Shown piece after piece: positions 1 to 10,284 of a stretch of 64,000 bases of DNA. Below the pieces are notes generated by a model that was not told where the DNA came from, searched no databases, and saw only the letters and a program-made list of their open reading frames with translations. How positions within the stretch are numbered: position 1 is the first letter of the stretch; each line of letters opens with the position of its first letter. The position numbers and the translations under genes are program-made. The stretch is taken from positions 1 through 64,000 of the forward strand of contig NZ_VBWP01000003.1 in assembly GCF_005771635.1 (NCBI RefSeq), given 5' to 3'. The DNA comes from Culicoidibacter larvae (GTDB lineage Bacteria > Bacillota_I > Bacilli_A > Culicoidibacterales > Culicoidibacteraceae).

Positions 1-726
1 CGAGTATTATTTACCGATTTAATCTCTGCCGTCTTTCCGTTTCCTAACGTGTAGTTCTTACTTGTCAACGTGTATGTCCAGACTGGCATGTTACTTCCAT
101 TCTGGTCTATGACCAATTCGTACTCACCTTTACTGATTGCCTCAGTTCCTACAGTGTAGTAAAAACTTCGTGCATTCCCAGAAACTGCACTCACTGTAAC
201 CGCAACTTCTTCTTTTGTCGCTATATTTACATATTTCGCACTTACATTTTTCAGTGGTACTGTCGCACCACTTCCATCTAATGTTACTACTTGTAATCGC
301 AAGTCATTATTCACTACACTTGCTCCTACATACTCCGTTCTAATCCCCGTTGTGCCCTGCTGATTAATAACAACTCGCAGTCGAGTATTATTTACCGATT
401 TAATCTCTGCCGTCTTTCCGTTTCCTAACGTGTAGTTCTTACTTGTCAACGTGTATGTCCAGACTGGCATGTTACTTCCATTCTGGTCTATGACCAATTC
501 GTACTCACCTTTACTGATTGCTTCAGTTCCTACAGTATAGTAAAAACTTCGTGCATTCCCAGAAACTGCACTCACTGTAACCGCAACTTCTTCTTTTGTC
601 GCTATATTTACATATTTCGCACTTACATTTTTCAGTGGTACTGTCGCACCACTTCCATCTAATGTTACTACTTGTAATCGCAAGTCATTATTCACTACAC
701 TTGCTCCTACATACTCTGTTCGAATT
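1..726 (-). repeat. 381-bp tandem repeat inside the glucosaminidase gene
   Basis: The block at 1-381 recurs from 382 to about 726 with only a few substitutions until both copies diverge near the GIRTEYVGA-coding end. The period is 381 bp, exactly 127 codons, so copy-number change keeps the frame. The array continues past the left edge, so total copy number is unknown. Confidence 0.95.
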
Positions 727-2342
727 CCCATCTGTTCACCAGAATCAACACTCCCCTGTATATAAGCCACATCTGTCTTCTTAACATACCCAACATTAGT
801 TGAATAATTATATGTCCCATCTTGATTCCCAAATAACCAACCATCATTTCTATTCGTTGGAATAGAGTCTAACTGCACTTTATAATATGAACCACTCTCT
901 CCTAAAATAATTACTGGATAAATCAATGTTTCTCTCGATGTACCATAAGCATATTTAAACCAAGTTGTTCCATTTGTATCTTTATAGACTTGAGTCTGTT
1001 CATTAAGCATACCAATAGTATATTTATTAATATCTTTGCCGCCTAAATACGTGTCAAAGTTTTGCATATGACCAGCAATTTTATAGCCCCAATATGGATC
1101 AGATGCATATTTAACATTCATTCCTGACATCTTATTTCCAACATGAAACCCATAATATTTCGAACTATCATTTGTAGCAAAGCTATCTGATAAAAAGAAT
1201 CCCTGAGCATCAATCCCAGCCGAGACACTTGGAAAATAAGATGCCTGACCCGGATCCGAATCAATTGCATTCACTCCAAACAAATTATTTCTATCAACCG
1301 CAAATGCACTAGTTCCGTACGCACTTTCATGAATGCCCATCGCCATTACCAGCAACGCATTAGTCCCATACTTATTTTGGATGTCAATAAAATTCTGTCC
1401 CGTATTGAGCATCTTAGTAGTTTGTCCATTATAGCTCGAATTTTCGTAGAAATATTTAAATGCTGAATTTAGTTGTGCAGCAGAGTAATTTGTCTTACTA
1501 CGGGCAGACAAATTATCAAAATAAATAATGAAAGGATTACTGCTATTAACTGCATTAGTTTTACTATCCACTGTACCTAACTTACTAATATCATCCTTGA
1601 AATAAACACCATCGAAACTATAATATTTTTTATTTGTTTCCATCCAACTTGGAGCGGTACCAAGTCTTGAAATGAAAATGTAGCTATTATCAGCTTTAGG
1701 GTTATTTTCTATATAGTAAACTAACTTACCATTACTGTCTTTCGTATAGTATGGAAAGCTCCTTATTTGACTTTGATTGAGAATTTCCGAAGTATCAGAT
1801 TTTTTTATTGCAACAACAGTACCCATATATCGTACATTATAATAATTGCTATCCAGCGCATTTACTCCTATATACTCCATCAAGTATCCTGAACAGTTAA
1901 TATACGAATGAACTGTACTCAGTCGCTCCGGATAATATAAATTCATCGTTTGATTCCAGCCACGATTAGAAGAATAGATAAACTGCTTCTCAGCATTTGC
2001 AGCTCGCAAAAGTTCTCTAGCATTATTAGCATCTTCTACTTCATAATCATTCGCACCTTTTAATGCACCTAATTCTTCAAGCGTCAAGATTTCCTCACTA
2101 TTAATGTCATAATTTTCAACAACATCACTTCGTGGCTCAGCGCTGTTATTTTCAACCTCTGAAGTTTGTTCCTCACCTTTTACATCTTTTTCTTCATCAG
2201 AAGCTATATCAGAATTAGCTTCTGACGCATTATTTTCCGATGTAGTCATCCCGCTTTGGGCAAATACAGAAAGCACCTCTGTATTTGCAGTAACTAAGAT
2301 TAATGCAACCAAAAAAGTTATTATTATTTTAAACGTCTTCAT
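1..2342 (-). CDS. Secreted N-acetylglucosaminidase with C-terminal tandem repeats (partial, runs off left edge)
   Basis: The gene starts at ATG 2342 behind AAGAGGTG and stays open to base 1 (780 codons visible), so its end lies outside the window. The N-terminus is a signal peptide (MKTFK then a hydrophobic stretch), followed by a Ser/Glu-rich linker. A glucosaminidase (GH73-type) domain spans roughly residues 260-420; its motif MGIHESAYGTSAF places the catalytic Glu near residue 339 and it is followed by VDRNNLFG. An SH3-like region comes next. From about residue 540 there are 127-residue repeats encoded by a 381-bp unit. Known role of the family: hydrolysis of peptidoglycan glycan strands outside the cell. 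The neighbouring surface-polysaccharide genes fit an envelope role. Family call is firm; the repeat function (wall binding or adhesion) is inferred. Confidence 0.85.
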   Translation of the reverse strand, partial: MKTFKIIITFLVALILVTANTEVLSVFAQSGMTTSENNASEANSDIASDEEKDVKGEEQTSEVENNSAEPRSDVVENYDINSEEILTLEELGALKGANDYEVEDANNARELLRAANAEKQFIYSSNRGWNQTMNLYYPERLSTVHSYINCSGYLMEYIGVNALDSNYYNVRYMGTVVAIKKSDTSEILNQSQIRSFPYYTKDSNGKLVYYIENNPKADNSYIFISRLGTAPSWMETNKKYYSFDGVYFKDDISKLGTVDSKTNAVNSSNPFIIYFDNLSARSKTNYSAAQLNSAFKYFYENSSYNGQTTKMLNTGQNFIDIQNKYGTNALLVMAMGIHESAYGTSAFAVDRNNLFGVNAIDSDPGQASYFPSVSAGIDAQGFFLSDSFATNDSSKYYGFHVGNKMSGMNVKYASDPYWGYKIAGHMQNFDTYLGGKDINKYTIGMLNEQTQVYKDTNGTTWFKYAYGTSRETLIYPVIILGESGSYYKVQLDSIPTNRNDGWLFGNQDGTYNYSTNVGYVKKTDVAYIQGSVDSGEQMGIRTEYVGASVVNNDLRLQVVTLDGSGATVPLKNVSAKYVNIATKEEVAVTVSAVSGNARSFYYTVGTEAISKGEYELVIDQNGSNMPVWTYTLTSKNYTLGNGKTAEIKSVNNTRLRVVINQQGTTGIRTEYVGASVVNNDLRLQVVTLDGSGATVPLKNVSAKYVNIATKEEVAVTVSAVSGNARSFYYTVGTEAISKGEYELVIDQNGSNMPVWTYTLTSKNYTLGNGKTAEIKSVNNT

Positions 2343-2383
2343 TCAGACACCTCTTTTTTCTCATAGATAATTTTATTTTATCA

Positions 2384-2420
2384 AAAAAACAACTAAAATA
2401 CGAGTTTTTAGTTGTTTTCT
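2384..2420 (-). terminator. Intrinsic terminator after the flippase gene
   Basis: Inverted repeat AAAACAACTAAAA / TTTTAGTTGTTTT around a short loop, followed on the minus strand by a run of seven T. It separates the sugar cluster from the glucosaminidase gene. Confidence 0.75.
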
Positions 2421-2422
2421 CT

Positions 2423-3835
2423 TTATTTTCTTATATTAATTAATCTATCTTTATATTTACGAACAAGTAAAATAATTACGATAACAAATACAATTTCAAT
2501 AATGCAATTTATTACAAAAGCAACACCTCTATCTACAAAAGTATTAATTATTGAGCCTATTACAATTGCGATAGTAAATAGGATATACTTACCTAATGGA
2601 AACTTATACCATAGCTTTCTAGAAATAATAGTTCTTAGCCAAAAGAAGATAACAAAGGATACACCAGTTGATATTGTTGCACCAACTGCCCCCATTGATG
2701 GAACAAGCAACCAGTTACCAACAAAATTTATTATCAAAACAATAATCGAAATAACCATTAAGTATGAGTTTTTTCTTGCAAAAGATATCCCTAGTCCTGT
2801 CACCTCTGCAAGAGTTGGCATGAGATAACTTAGCGTAAGAAACGGAAAAATCGTCATAATTGGTGTATAAGAACTACCAATAATTAATACAATAAATTCT
2901 CTACCAATCATAACTCCAAAAAACACAAATAATAAAAGGAAAATGAGGACTGTTCCCATAAACTCATAATTCTTGTTAGGTGCACCTTCAGTATTCCACC
3001 GGTAAGCAATAGGTACCCAACCATTAGTAAAAGCTTGCTGAATAACTGAAATCAGCATACTAATACTCATCGAAACTTGGAACAAACCTAATTGTTCTTC
3101 CGTTGAATACCATACAATAGATAATCTTCCTAATGACTGGAACAACAAATTAATAACTAACGCCGGAATTAATGGCGTTGAAAAGTAAAGTAATTTCAAA
3201 AATAATTTCTTATTAAACTGAAACTTTTTAATCAGCCAATATTTTTTGGTAACTACAACTGCTATTACACCGACAATTATATTAGCAATAAGATTGGCTA
3301 CAACAATACTTTCAAAACTTGAGCTCCAGAATTTCAATAAAATAATATTTAAAATAAAAATAATAACATTTGTTAACAATGAAACAATAGAGTAGACAAT
3401 CCCTCGATTCTCCATACGCAAAATCACATATGCAAACCTTAATGTAAAAATACTTATTAACGTAATCGCCGTCCCGTAAATAAGATACACATATTCTGGC
3501 GAACCAAAAATAAGTTGACTCCAAAACTCTGGAAATATGAATAAAACTAATGTATTAACAGCAATAAATACTAAAGGTAAAATTATTGAGTTAAAGAATA
3601 GCATTGACTTATCTTTAATTTGGAAAAACTCGCGCATAAATGCTTGATCAAATCCCAAGGTAACGATAATATTTCCAAAACTTAAATATATCTGGAAAAT
3701 TCCGATCTTTCCATATTCTGCTGGAGCAATTAGCCAGGTCAAAATCGTCATGCTAAAAAAGCCTATGACCGCTGAACCAATCGGTCCTATAGAATATTCA
3801 GCGAAATTTCTAATTATACCTTTAACCTGATTCAC
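2423..3835 (-). CDS. Polysaccharide/oligosaccharide flippase (Wzx/MATE-like)
   Basis: A 470-residue protein made almost entirely of hydrophobic segments (about 12-14 predicted helices), typical of the polysaccharide transport superfamily that flips lipid-linked repeat units across the membrane. The start codon is GTG at 3835, nine bases after AAGGAGG; no ATG fits better. It is the last gene of the sugar cluster in transcription order, after the glycosyltransferases that would build its substrate. The family length (about 420-510) agrees. The exact cargo cannot be read from sequence. Confidence 0.8.
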   Translation of the reverse strand: MNQVKGIIRNFAEYSIGPIGSAVIGFFSMTILTWLIAPAEYGKIGIFQIYLSFGNIIVTLGFDQAFMREFFQIKDKSMLFFNSIILPLVFIAVNTLVLFIFPEFWSQLIFGSPEYVYLIYGTAITLISIFTLRFAYVILRMENRGIVYSIVSLLTNVIIFILNIILLKFWSSSFESIVVANLIANIIVGVIAVVVTKKYWLIKKFQFNKKLFLKLLYFSTPLIPALVINLLFQSLGRLSIVWYSTEEQLGLFQVSMSISMLISVIQQAFTNGWVPIAYRWNTEGAPNKNYEFMGTVLIFLLLFVFFGVMIGREFIVLIIGSSYTPIMTIFPFLTLSYLMPTLAEVTGLGISFARKNSYLMVISIIVLIINFVGNWLLVPSMGAVGATISTGVSFVIFFWLRTIISRKLWYKFPLGKYILFTIAIVIGSIINTFVDRGVAFVINCIIEIVFVIVIILLVRKYKDRLINIRK

Positions 3836-3864
3836 TCACTTATTCCTCCTTAATTATTTATAGA

Positions 3865-4966
3865 CTAACTTATTAAACTAATAAATTTATTTATTGATGA
3901 ATGCATTGAAAATTTTTTGCTTTTTAGTGCAGCTTTTTCTCCTAAGTATTTAATCCGTTCCATATCAGTGATAACTTCACCTAAAACACTCTTCATTTCA
4001 GCAGCATCTTTAACAATAAAACCATTCTGTCCATTCTCAATTACCTCGTTTAATCCAATTGTGTTATTCAACATAACTGGAACAACACCATAGCTCATTG
4101 CTTCAAGCATTGCCATTGAGAAACCTTCGGCATTAGCCATATTCAAATAAATGCTTGCATCATTTAAAGCTATACCAATATCAGATACTGCATCATGTAA
4201 ATTAATTTTACCTAACATATTCAAGTCAGTTATTAATTGTTTACATGTATTTTCATGTGGTCCATTACCATAAATCTCTAATGTCCAGTTATGATTTGTC
4301 TTGTTTTCTAACTCTGCAAACATTTGTATCATTCTATCAATATTCTTGTCCTTAGAAATTCTTGTTAAAACCACAAACTTGTTCATATATATTTTATTTG
4401 AGATATCAGGATAATCTGCTAAAAAATTATAAATGAATGTTCCATTTTCTTTAGTTGCTATTCCTTCTAGCAGACCCAATCTTAAATTTTCTTTTGTCAA
4501 AAAAAACTATGTTCTTATATTGTTTCTTAAAATATTTTAAAAATAAAAATGTGAGTTTAAAATCTTTTTTTGCTCTTACGACACTATCATGTAATTGAAT
4601 AATCGTATTTTTACGCCATCTTTTAGGAATGTACATACCATAAGTCGGATTCGTAGCAACAAAAATGTTATCTGAATTTTTGTAAAGTAAGGCAATCTTT
4701 CTTTGCATTTTTTTCGTTAAATCATAAAAATCAAATAATTTTCTGCCAATAGATTTCGGAGCCACAATCTTATTCAAGGCAGCAATATTATGAACTGTAA
4801 CTCTTGAATCAACTACAGTATTATTGTTTCCTTCATCAAAAAGGTTAATAACATCTACATTATAACCTGCTTCAAGCAGTCCGTTAATATAGTGAATAGT
4901 AATCTTTTCAATTCCACCAAGCAGATTAATATTTCTCATTATAAAAACAATCTTCTTACTTTTCAT
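3865..4966 (-). pseudogene. Glycosyltransferase family 4, frameshifted
   Basis: Two adjoining reading frames make one GT4-type enzyme of about 366 residues. The N-terminal part (4966 to about 4500) begins MKSKKIVFIMRNINLLGGIEK; the C-terminal part (about 4500 to 3865) contains VVLTRISKDKNIDRMI and the family's E-x7-E region near NAEGFSMAMLEAMSYG. The frames join cleanly if one T is removed from the run of eight T (plus-strand A 4499-4506), giving NIVFLTKENL. This could be a real inactivation, a phase-variable tract or a sequencing indel; the rest of the gene is undecayed. Its 5' end overlaps the upstream GT2 gene by 11 bases. Predicted role: retaining sugar transfer in surface glycan assembly. 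Confidence 0.8.
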
Positions 4967-5918
4967 CTGAAAACCACATCCGATTCCAAAATCTTATTAA
5001 TAAAAATCGATAATTCCATAAATTCAAGGAATTACTAGATTTCACTTCCTTTTTGTCACTACTGTTTAAAATTTTTACATATGGCTTTAAAATAATTAGA
5101 TTCAAGTATGGACCGTTTAGAAAATCTAAACAAGCCTTGGCACATTTTTGTATCTTTATATTACTAAAATTCTTAATGTGTATATAGCACTTCTTTAACA
5201 TTTGCTTTCTATCCAGCAATCGTTTCTTTATCCATGCTTTTTCTTTACTAGTTGTTGTTGAGTTTTCTCTTATGTTTCGTTGATAAAATGTCTTATTAAC
5301 AAATCCTACACGCTTGGCTAAAGAAATCATATGAAAATAATATTCCAAATCTTCATGTAATTTTCCCACTTCATAAAACAAGTCGTTTGCAAGCAAGAAA
5401 TCTTTACTATAAAAGAATAACGTTGCTTGAACATTTCGTTTATTATATAATATCCAGTCATGATAAAAAGCCATTTCTCCACTAAGATTATCATATCCAG
5501 GGGTAGCCTCAACAACACGAGGTATTAATTCAATCTCACTATCGTTATGAAACTCATTCATCAAAAAACCAGATACTTCTGTATTATTGACTTCTGAAAA
5601 GTTAAAAAGTGCTTCGCATGCTTCAGCCAACAAAAAGTCATCTGAATCCACATATAAAATATATTTGCCTCGAGACTGTTTTAAAGCCATATTTCTGCTA
5701 TCACTTTGACCACTATTTCTCGGTTTTTGAATAAATACTATTTTATTTTCATATTCTACCAAAAATTGTTTAGCAACCTCGGCAGACTCATCAGTTGAAC
5801 CATCATCAATAACTAAAATCTCGATATCTTCTAATGTCTGATTTACTAGCGAATGTAAACAACGCTCTAAATACTGTTCCGTGTTATAAACTGGAACAAT
5901 TATACTCACTTTTGGCAT
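4956..5918 (-). CDS. Glycosyltransferase family 2
   Basis: A 320-residue cytosolic or membrane-associated enzyme with a GT-A fold. The first residues MPKVSIIVPVYNTEQYLERC, then LVIDDGSTDES and the DxD-type motif YVDSDD, are the standard GT2 signatures for nucleotide-sugar and metal binding. The start ATG directly follows the TAG of ugd, with a purine-rich stretch inside the ugd end serving as ribosome site, so translation is probably coupled. The C-terminal 100 residues are basic. Acceptor and donor sugars are unknown, though the adjoining ugd makes UDP-glucuronate a possible donor. Confidence 0.85.
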   Translation of the reverse strand: MPKVSIIVPVYNTEQYLERCLHSLVNQTLEDIEILVIDDGSTDESAEVAKQFLVEYENKIVFIQKPRNSGQSDSRNMALKQSRGKYILYVDSDDFLLAEACEALFNFSEVNNTEVSGFLMNEFHNDSEIELIPRVVEATPGYDNLSGEMAFYHDWILYNKRNVQATLFFYSKDFLLANDLFYEVGKLHEDLEYYFHMISLAKRVGFVNKTFYQRNIRENSTTTSKEKAWIKKRLLDRKQMLKKCYIHIKNFSNIKIQKCAKACLDFLNGPYLNLIILKPYVKILNSSDKKEVKSSNSLNLWNYRFLLIRFWNRMWFSDEK

Positions 5919-7220
5919 CTACTTTTCTCTCCCAATTGAGTAATAGTCTACTCCAGCAGCCTTCATAACTTTTGTCTCGTAACAATTACGTCCATCATAA
6001 ATATTAGCATCACTCATTAATGCTACAAATCTTTCTGCTGGATAATTCTTGATTTCTGCCCAATCAGTCATAATAAAAGTAATATCTTTTCCATTGATTG
6101 CATCATCGATATTCGTTGCATATTTTAATTTCTTACCATATTCTTTTTCAAATGCAGGAATCCCCTCCGGATCATACACTGTAATTTCGGCCCCTTCTTC
6201 TAGTAATAAATCAATATTATAGTACGCAGCTGATTCTCTTGTGTCGTCGGTTCCAGCTTTAAATGTCAAACCTAAAACTGCAACTTTTTTCCCTAAGAAG
6301 TTCCCAAAATCATCTTTCGCTTTATAAAACAGTCGAACTTTTTGATCATTGTTAATACTAATAATGCTATCAATTGTTTTAAAATCAAAATCATATTCAT
6401 TTTTTGCTAAATGAAATAATGCCTTAGTATCTTTTGGAAAACAAGAACCACCAAACCCGATACCAGCTTTCAAAAACTTATCTCCAATACGCGGATCATA
6501 CGACATACCTTTGGCAACCGTTTCAACATCTGCTCCGATTAATTCACAAAAATTAGCAATTTCATTAATGTAAGAAACTTTCAATGCCAAGAAAATATTT
6601 GAAGCATACTTTATCATTTCAGCACTAGCACGATTAGTACACACGATAGGTTGATTAAAAGGTGAAAAGATTTCATACATCTTTTCTTTCGCCCAGTCAC
6701 TTTCAACACCAATAACAATTCTTGATGCCTCTAAAGTATCTTTAACTGCTGTCCCTTGCGCTAAAAACTCTGGATTTGAAGCAACTTCAATATGAAGACC
6801 TGGTTTTACATGATCTTTCAAAAATTGTTCGATAATTTCATTTGTTCCAATAGGAACAGTAGATTTAACAACAACCAAAGTATCTTTATCTACTGATTCA
6901 GCAATCGTTGTTGCTGTTTGATACACATATTCTAGATTCGCTGTACCATCTTCAGACTCTGGAGTTCCGACAGCAATAAAGACAGTTTCTGCATCGTTAT
7001 ATGCTGTTTGAGCATCAGTTGTATACTGAATTTTCCCTGCTGCTGCAACTTTTTGCATTAATTCTTCCAGTCCTGCCTCATAAATAGGCGATTTTCCTGA
7101 ATCCATTAATGCAACTTTTTTTTCATCAATATCCACACATGTTACATCATGACCCATTTCAGCTAAACAAACGCCCGTTACCAAGCCAACATATCCTGTT
7201 CCCGCTACTGCAATTTTCAT
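5919..7220 (-). CDS. ugd: UDP-glucose 6-dehydrogenase
   Basis: Oxidises UDP-glucose to UDP-glucuronate using two NAD+. The N-terminal Rossmann motif is GTGYVGLVTG; the catalytic Cys lies in GGSCFPKD near residue 258, followed by the NAD/UDP-binding C-terminal domain (LGLTFKAGTDDTRESA). At 433 residues it matches the bacterial class. ATG at 7220 follows AAAGGAGAA. Together with GalU and GalE upstream it supplies activated sugars to the linked glycosyltransferases, implying that the polymer contains uronic acid. Confidence 0.95.
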   Translation of the reverse strand: MKIAVAGTGYVGLVTGVCLAEMGHDVTCVDIDEKKVALMDSGKSPIYEAGLEELMQKVAAAGKIQYTTDAQTAYNDAETVFIAVGTPESEDGTANLEYVYQTATTIAESVDKDTLVVVKSTVPIGTNEIIEQFLKDHVKPGLHIEVASNPEFLAQGTAVKDTLEASRIVIGVESDWAKEKMYEIFSPFNQPIVCTNRASAEMIKYASNIFLALKVSYINEIANFCELIGADVETVAKGMSYDPRIGDKFLKAGIGFGGSCFPKDTKALFHLAKNEYDFDFKTIDSIISINNDQKVRLFYKAKDDFGNFLGKKVAVLGLTFKAGTDDTRESAAYYNIDLLLEEGAEITVYDPEGIPAFEKEYGKKLKYATNIDDAINGKDITFIMTDWAEIKNYPAERFVALMSDANIYDGRNCYETKVMKAAGVDYYSIGREK

Positions 7221-7257
7221 TTTAAATTCTCCTTTATCAATTCGATCTATAATTATT

Positions 7258-8262
7258 TTATTTCCTTATAACAAATCTAAGCATATTCACTGTTAGTTTT
7301 GGATGCTTCAATAACATTCTAATATAGATACGATAAACAAACCTTAAACGTTTATAATACTTATTCTTACTCAAATCGCTCTTTTTAGCTATTTGAACTA
7401 GTTTATCAATTTCATTTACATCTGTTCCATACATTAATACCCTATACACTTCTCCAATAAGTAAATGATATACTTTTAAATAATCTAATTCCTCAATAAA
7501 GTCTTCATAGTGATTATATTTTTTATAATATCTCTCTACATCATCAAAAATACGAATCGTGTTGTCCACATTTAACATTTTTTTTATTGAAGAAGACTTT
7601 TCGTACACAAAATAGTCTAAAACATCTTTATCAAAAAAAGCGATCTTGCCACCCGTGAGCATTTGTCTTAATGTAAAATCTAAATCCTGATTGCGCAAGT
7701 ATTCTAAATGAAATAATGGATATTCAGTATCAACTAAAAGCGAATCTCGTTTATAAAGCTTACCCCATGGAGCGGTATACACATCAACTAAAATTTCTTT
7801 ATTATCAAGAATACTTTGTGCCACACCTTGTTCAATTGGCAACGAAACATTATAACTAAATTTCTTGGTAATCTTACTACTTGCTTCAGAAAATACACGT
7901 TTATATTTTGCCACAACAATATCAGCATCAGTTTCTTTTAGGTACTTCATCATTTTTTCAACACTTGAATAATAAAGAAAATCATCATTATCGAAGAACA
8001 TAATATAATCTCCTTGCGATAATTCAAATCCAACATTTCTGGCGTTGGAAACTCCGGGAACTTCTAAATCTAATACTTTTACCTTATCTGGATTATCTAT
8101 TTCATATTGTTTTGCGAGTAATAATGAATCATCCGTACTACCGTTATTAACCAATATTATTTCAATATTATTATAGGTCTGACCCAATAATCCATCCATA
8201 CATCTATGTATATCATTTGCTCCATTATAAATTGGAACAATGATACTAACTAAATCATTCAT
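7258..8262 (-). CDS. Glycosyltransferase family 2
   Basis: A 334-residue GT2 enzyme. It opens with VSIIVPIYNGANDIHRCMDG, continues with LVNNGSTDDS and the metal-binding FFDNDDF, then a largely helical C-terminus ending in a basic stretch. ATG at 8262 follows GAGGTAAAG. It lies between galU and ugd in the same direction, so it probably belongs to the same transcription unit. It resembles capsule or teichoic-acid decorating enzymes; its specificity is not readable. Confidence 0.85.
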   Translation of the reverse strand: MNDLVSIIVPIYNGANDIHRCMDGLLGQTYNNIEIILVNNGSTDDSLLLAKQYEIDNPDKVKVLDLEVPGVSNARNVGFELSQGDYIMFFDNDDFLYYSSVEKMMKYLKETDADIVVAKYKRVFSEASSKITKKFSYNVSLPIEQGVAQSILDNKEILVDVYTAPWGKLYKRDSLLVDTEYPLFHLEYLRNQDLDFTLRQMLTGGKIAFFDKDVLDYFVYEKSSSIKKMLNVDNTIRIFDDVERYYKKYNHYEDFIEELDYLKVYHLLIGEVYRVLMYGTDVNEIDKLVQIAKKSDLSKNKYYKRLRFVYRIYIRMLLKHPKLTVNMLRFVIRK

Positions 8263-8287
8263 ACTTTACCTCGTCTATTTTACAACA

Positions 8288-8313
8288 ATAAGGGCAGTCG
8301 AAACTACCCTTAT
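8288..8313 (-). terminator. Stable UUCG-capped hairpin between galU and the GT2 gene
   Basis: On the minus strand, ATAAGGGTAGT-TTCG-ACTGCCCTTAT forms a near-perfect stem with a UUCG-type loop just after the galU stop. No long T-run follows, so it may only attenuate read-through or protect the galU 3' end. Confidence 0.45.
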
Positions 8314-8317
8314 CATC

Positions 8318-9214
8318 TTATTTTTCCTCAACTAGTTGTTTAATATAGTTTTCTACTTGCTCATGCAACGAACTGTCACGTAAAGCATAGTCAATAGTTG
8401 CCTGAACAAAACCAAATTTGTCCCCAACATCATAACGACGTCCGACAAAATCATATGCATATACTTGCTGGCGAGCCATTAACCTTTTAATTGCATCGGT
8501 TAATTGAATTTCGTTTCCTGCTCCCGCAGCTTGTGTTTCTAACAAATCAAAAATTTCTGGATTCAATACATACCGTCCCAAAACAGCCATTTGTGATGGT
8601 GCCTCTTCAACGACCGGCTTCTCAATCATATCTGATAACTTGTATGTTCTTCCATCAACAGATTTTTGTGTTTTTGAAGGTGCAACGATACCATATTTAT
8701 TAACATCCTCTTTAGCAACTGTCTGTACACCAACAACAGACGCACCAGTTTGGTTATAAACATCAATCAGTTGCCCTAAAGCTGTAGTTTGCCCAGGCTC
8801 AGTATAAACAATATCATCGCCTAACAATACTGCAAACGGCTCATCATTAATAAATGCTTTAGCACAAAGTACCGCATGCCCTAAACCTTTAGGCTCCTTT
8901 TGACGAATATAGTGAATGTTAACCATGTTAGAAATATTTTGAACCATTTCTAACATCTCTTTTTTACCTTTTTTCTCCAAAGTATCTTCCAACTCATAAG
9001 ACTTATCAAAATGATCTTCAATTGAACGCTTATTCCCGCTGGTAATAATCAAAATTTCTTCAATTCCAGAAGCAATTGCTTCCTCAACGATAAACTGAAT
9101 TGTTGGGGTATCAACAATCGGCAGCATTTCTTTTGGCTGTGCCTTTGTCGCCGGTAAAAACCTTGTTCCTAATCCTGCGGCAGGAATTACTGCCTTCTTC
9201 ACTTGTTTCTTCAT
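8318..9214 (-). CDS. galU: UTP--glucose-1-phosphate uridylyltransferase
   Basis: Makes UDP-glucose from UTP and glucose 1-phosphate. The N-terminal signature [20 protein letters not shown] and the sugar-binding EKP motif ([12 protein letters not shown]) are present; the length of 298 residues is normal. I place the start at ATG 9214: the GGAGGT ribosome site lies between the possible ATG at 9232 and this one, at proper spacing only for 9214. galE ends at 9232 immediately upstream, and product flow GalU to Ugd/GalE explains the linkage. Confidence 0.95.
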   Translation of the reverse strand: MKKQVKKAVIPAAGLGTRFLPATKAQPKEMLPIVDTPTIQFIVEEAIASGIEEILIITSGNKRSIEDHFDKSYELEDTLEKKGKKEMLEMVQNISNMVNIHYIRQKEPKGLGHAVLCAKAFINDEPFAVLLGDDIVYTEPGQTTALGQLIDVYNQTGASVVGVQTVAKEDVNKYGIVAPSKTQKSVDGRTYKLSDMIEKPVVEEAPSQMAVLGRYVLNPEIFDLLETQAAGAGNEIQLTDAIKRLMARQQVYAYDFVGRRYDVGDKFGFVQATIDYALRDSSLHEQVENYIKQLVEEK

Positions 9215-9231
9215 TTGTTTATAGACCTCCA

Positions 9232-10224
9232 TTATTTTCCTTCGTATTCATATTTAGGCGCTTTTCGCCAATTATAATCTGATTCAATCATAGAAGCTAA
9301 ATCATATTCAGGAACCCAGCCCAACTCTGCTTCAGCACGTTTATTTGATGCAACAAGATAATCCGGATCACCAGCACGTCTTGGCCCATATTCAACAGGT
9401 ACCGGCTCAGCAAGAACCTCTTCAGTTGTTGTAACAATATCTTTCACTGAAAAACCATTGCTTGAACCCAGATTGTATGTTTTACTGGTCATAGTTTCAG
9501 CAAGTTTCTCAACTCCAAGAACATGTGCTCGAGCTAAATCAGTTACATGAATATAGTCACGAATACAAGTCCCATCTTCAGTATTGTAATCTGTGCCAAA
9601 AACAATTAACTTATCACGCAAACCTAACACCGCTTCATTCGTAGATGGGATAATGTGCGAAACAGTTTTGGGAGAAAGTCCAATCTGTCCCTCACCATCG
9701 GCTCCGGCCACATTAAAATAGCGGAAAATAGTATACTTAATACCATAAGGTGCCTCGCACCAACCAATTAATTTTTCAGCTGATAGCTTACTCTCTCCAT
9801 AAGGATTAATTGGTTTAGTTTCTGCGTCCTCAGTAATCGGTACCGACTGGTTTGGCATACCATATACTGCCGCAGTTGATGAGAAGATAAATTTATCCAC
9901 TTTAGCATCGCGCATTGCTTGCAACAATACTCCAACACCATAAACGTTATTCTCAAAATATTCAGCTGGTTGTTCTACGCTTTCAGGAACAACAATTTTT
10001 GCAGCAAAATGCATCACCGCATCAATTCCATGCTCTTCAAACACAGCATCCAACATTATCTTATCTCTAATATCACCTTCAACAAATGTTGCTTCACGAT
10101 GAATAGCTTTTGTATTTCCAGTAGATAGGTTATCATAAACTACTACTTCATGCCCACTGCGAATCAGTTCATAAACGGTATGGCTTCCAATATACCCAGC
10201 ACCACCAACAACTAGTACTCTCAT
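9232..10224 (-). CDS. galE: UDP-glucose 4-epimerase
   Basis: Extended short-chain dehydrogenase interconverting UDP-glucose and UDP-galactose with bound NAD. Seen: nucleotide motif GGAGYIGSH at residues 7-15, the catalytic Ser in STAAVYG, and YGESK (the YxxxK pair) around residue 145. At 330 residues it has the usual length. ATG 10224 follows AAAGGAGC. It is the first gene of the leftward sugar cluster and has its own strong promoter upstream (10257-10284). Confidence 0.95.
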   Translation of the reverse strand: MRVLVVGGAGYIGSHTVYELIRSGHEVVVYDNLSTGNTKAIHREATFVEGDIRDKIMLDAVFEEHGIDAVMHFAAKIVVPESVEQPAEYFENNVYGVGVLLQAMRDAKVDKFIFSSTAAVYGMPNQSVPITEDAETKPINPYGESKLSAEKLIGWCEAPYGIKYTIFRYFNVAGADGEGQIGLSPKTVSHIIPSTNEAVLGLRDKLIVFGTDYNTEDGTCIRDYIHVTDLARAHVLGVEKLAETMTSKTYNLGSSNGFSVKDIVTTTEEVLAEPVPVEYGPRRAGDPDYLVASNKRAEAELGWVPEYDLASMIESDYNWRKAPKYEYEGK

Positions 10225-10256
10225 GTACTTCAGCTCCTTTGTTCTACATTGGTTTT

Positions 10257-10284
10257 ATTATAACATAGTGAGACTTAAAGTAAA
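10257..10284 (-). promoter_or_regulatory. Promoter of the galE sugar operon
   Basis: Minus-strand TTTACT (10279-10284), 16-base spacer, TATAAT (10257-10262), about 30 bases before the galE start. Fits a housekeeping sigma-A promoter. Confidence 0.7.

Noticed and set aside
1-726. CRISPR-like array
   Set aside because: The repeats are 381 bp, coding and in frame with the glucosaminidase; there is no repeat-spacer pattern.
2412-2828. Plus-strand ORF of 138 codons opposite the flippase gene
   Set aside because: The minus strand carries a typical membrane transporter; the plus frame shows no motif and no ribosome site.
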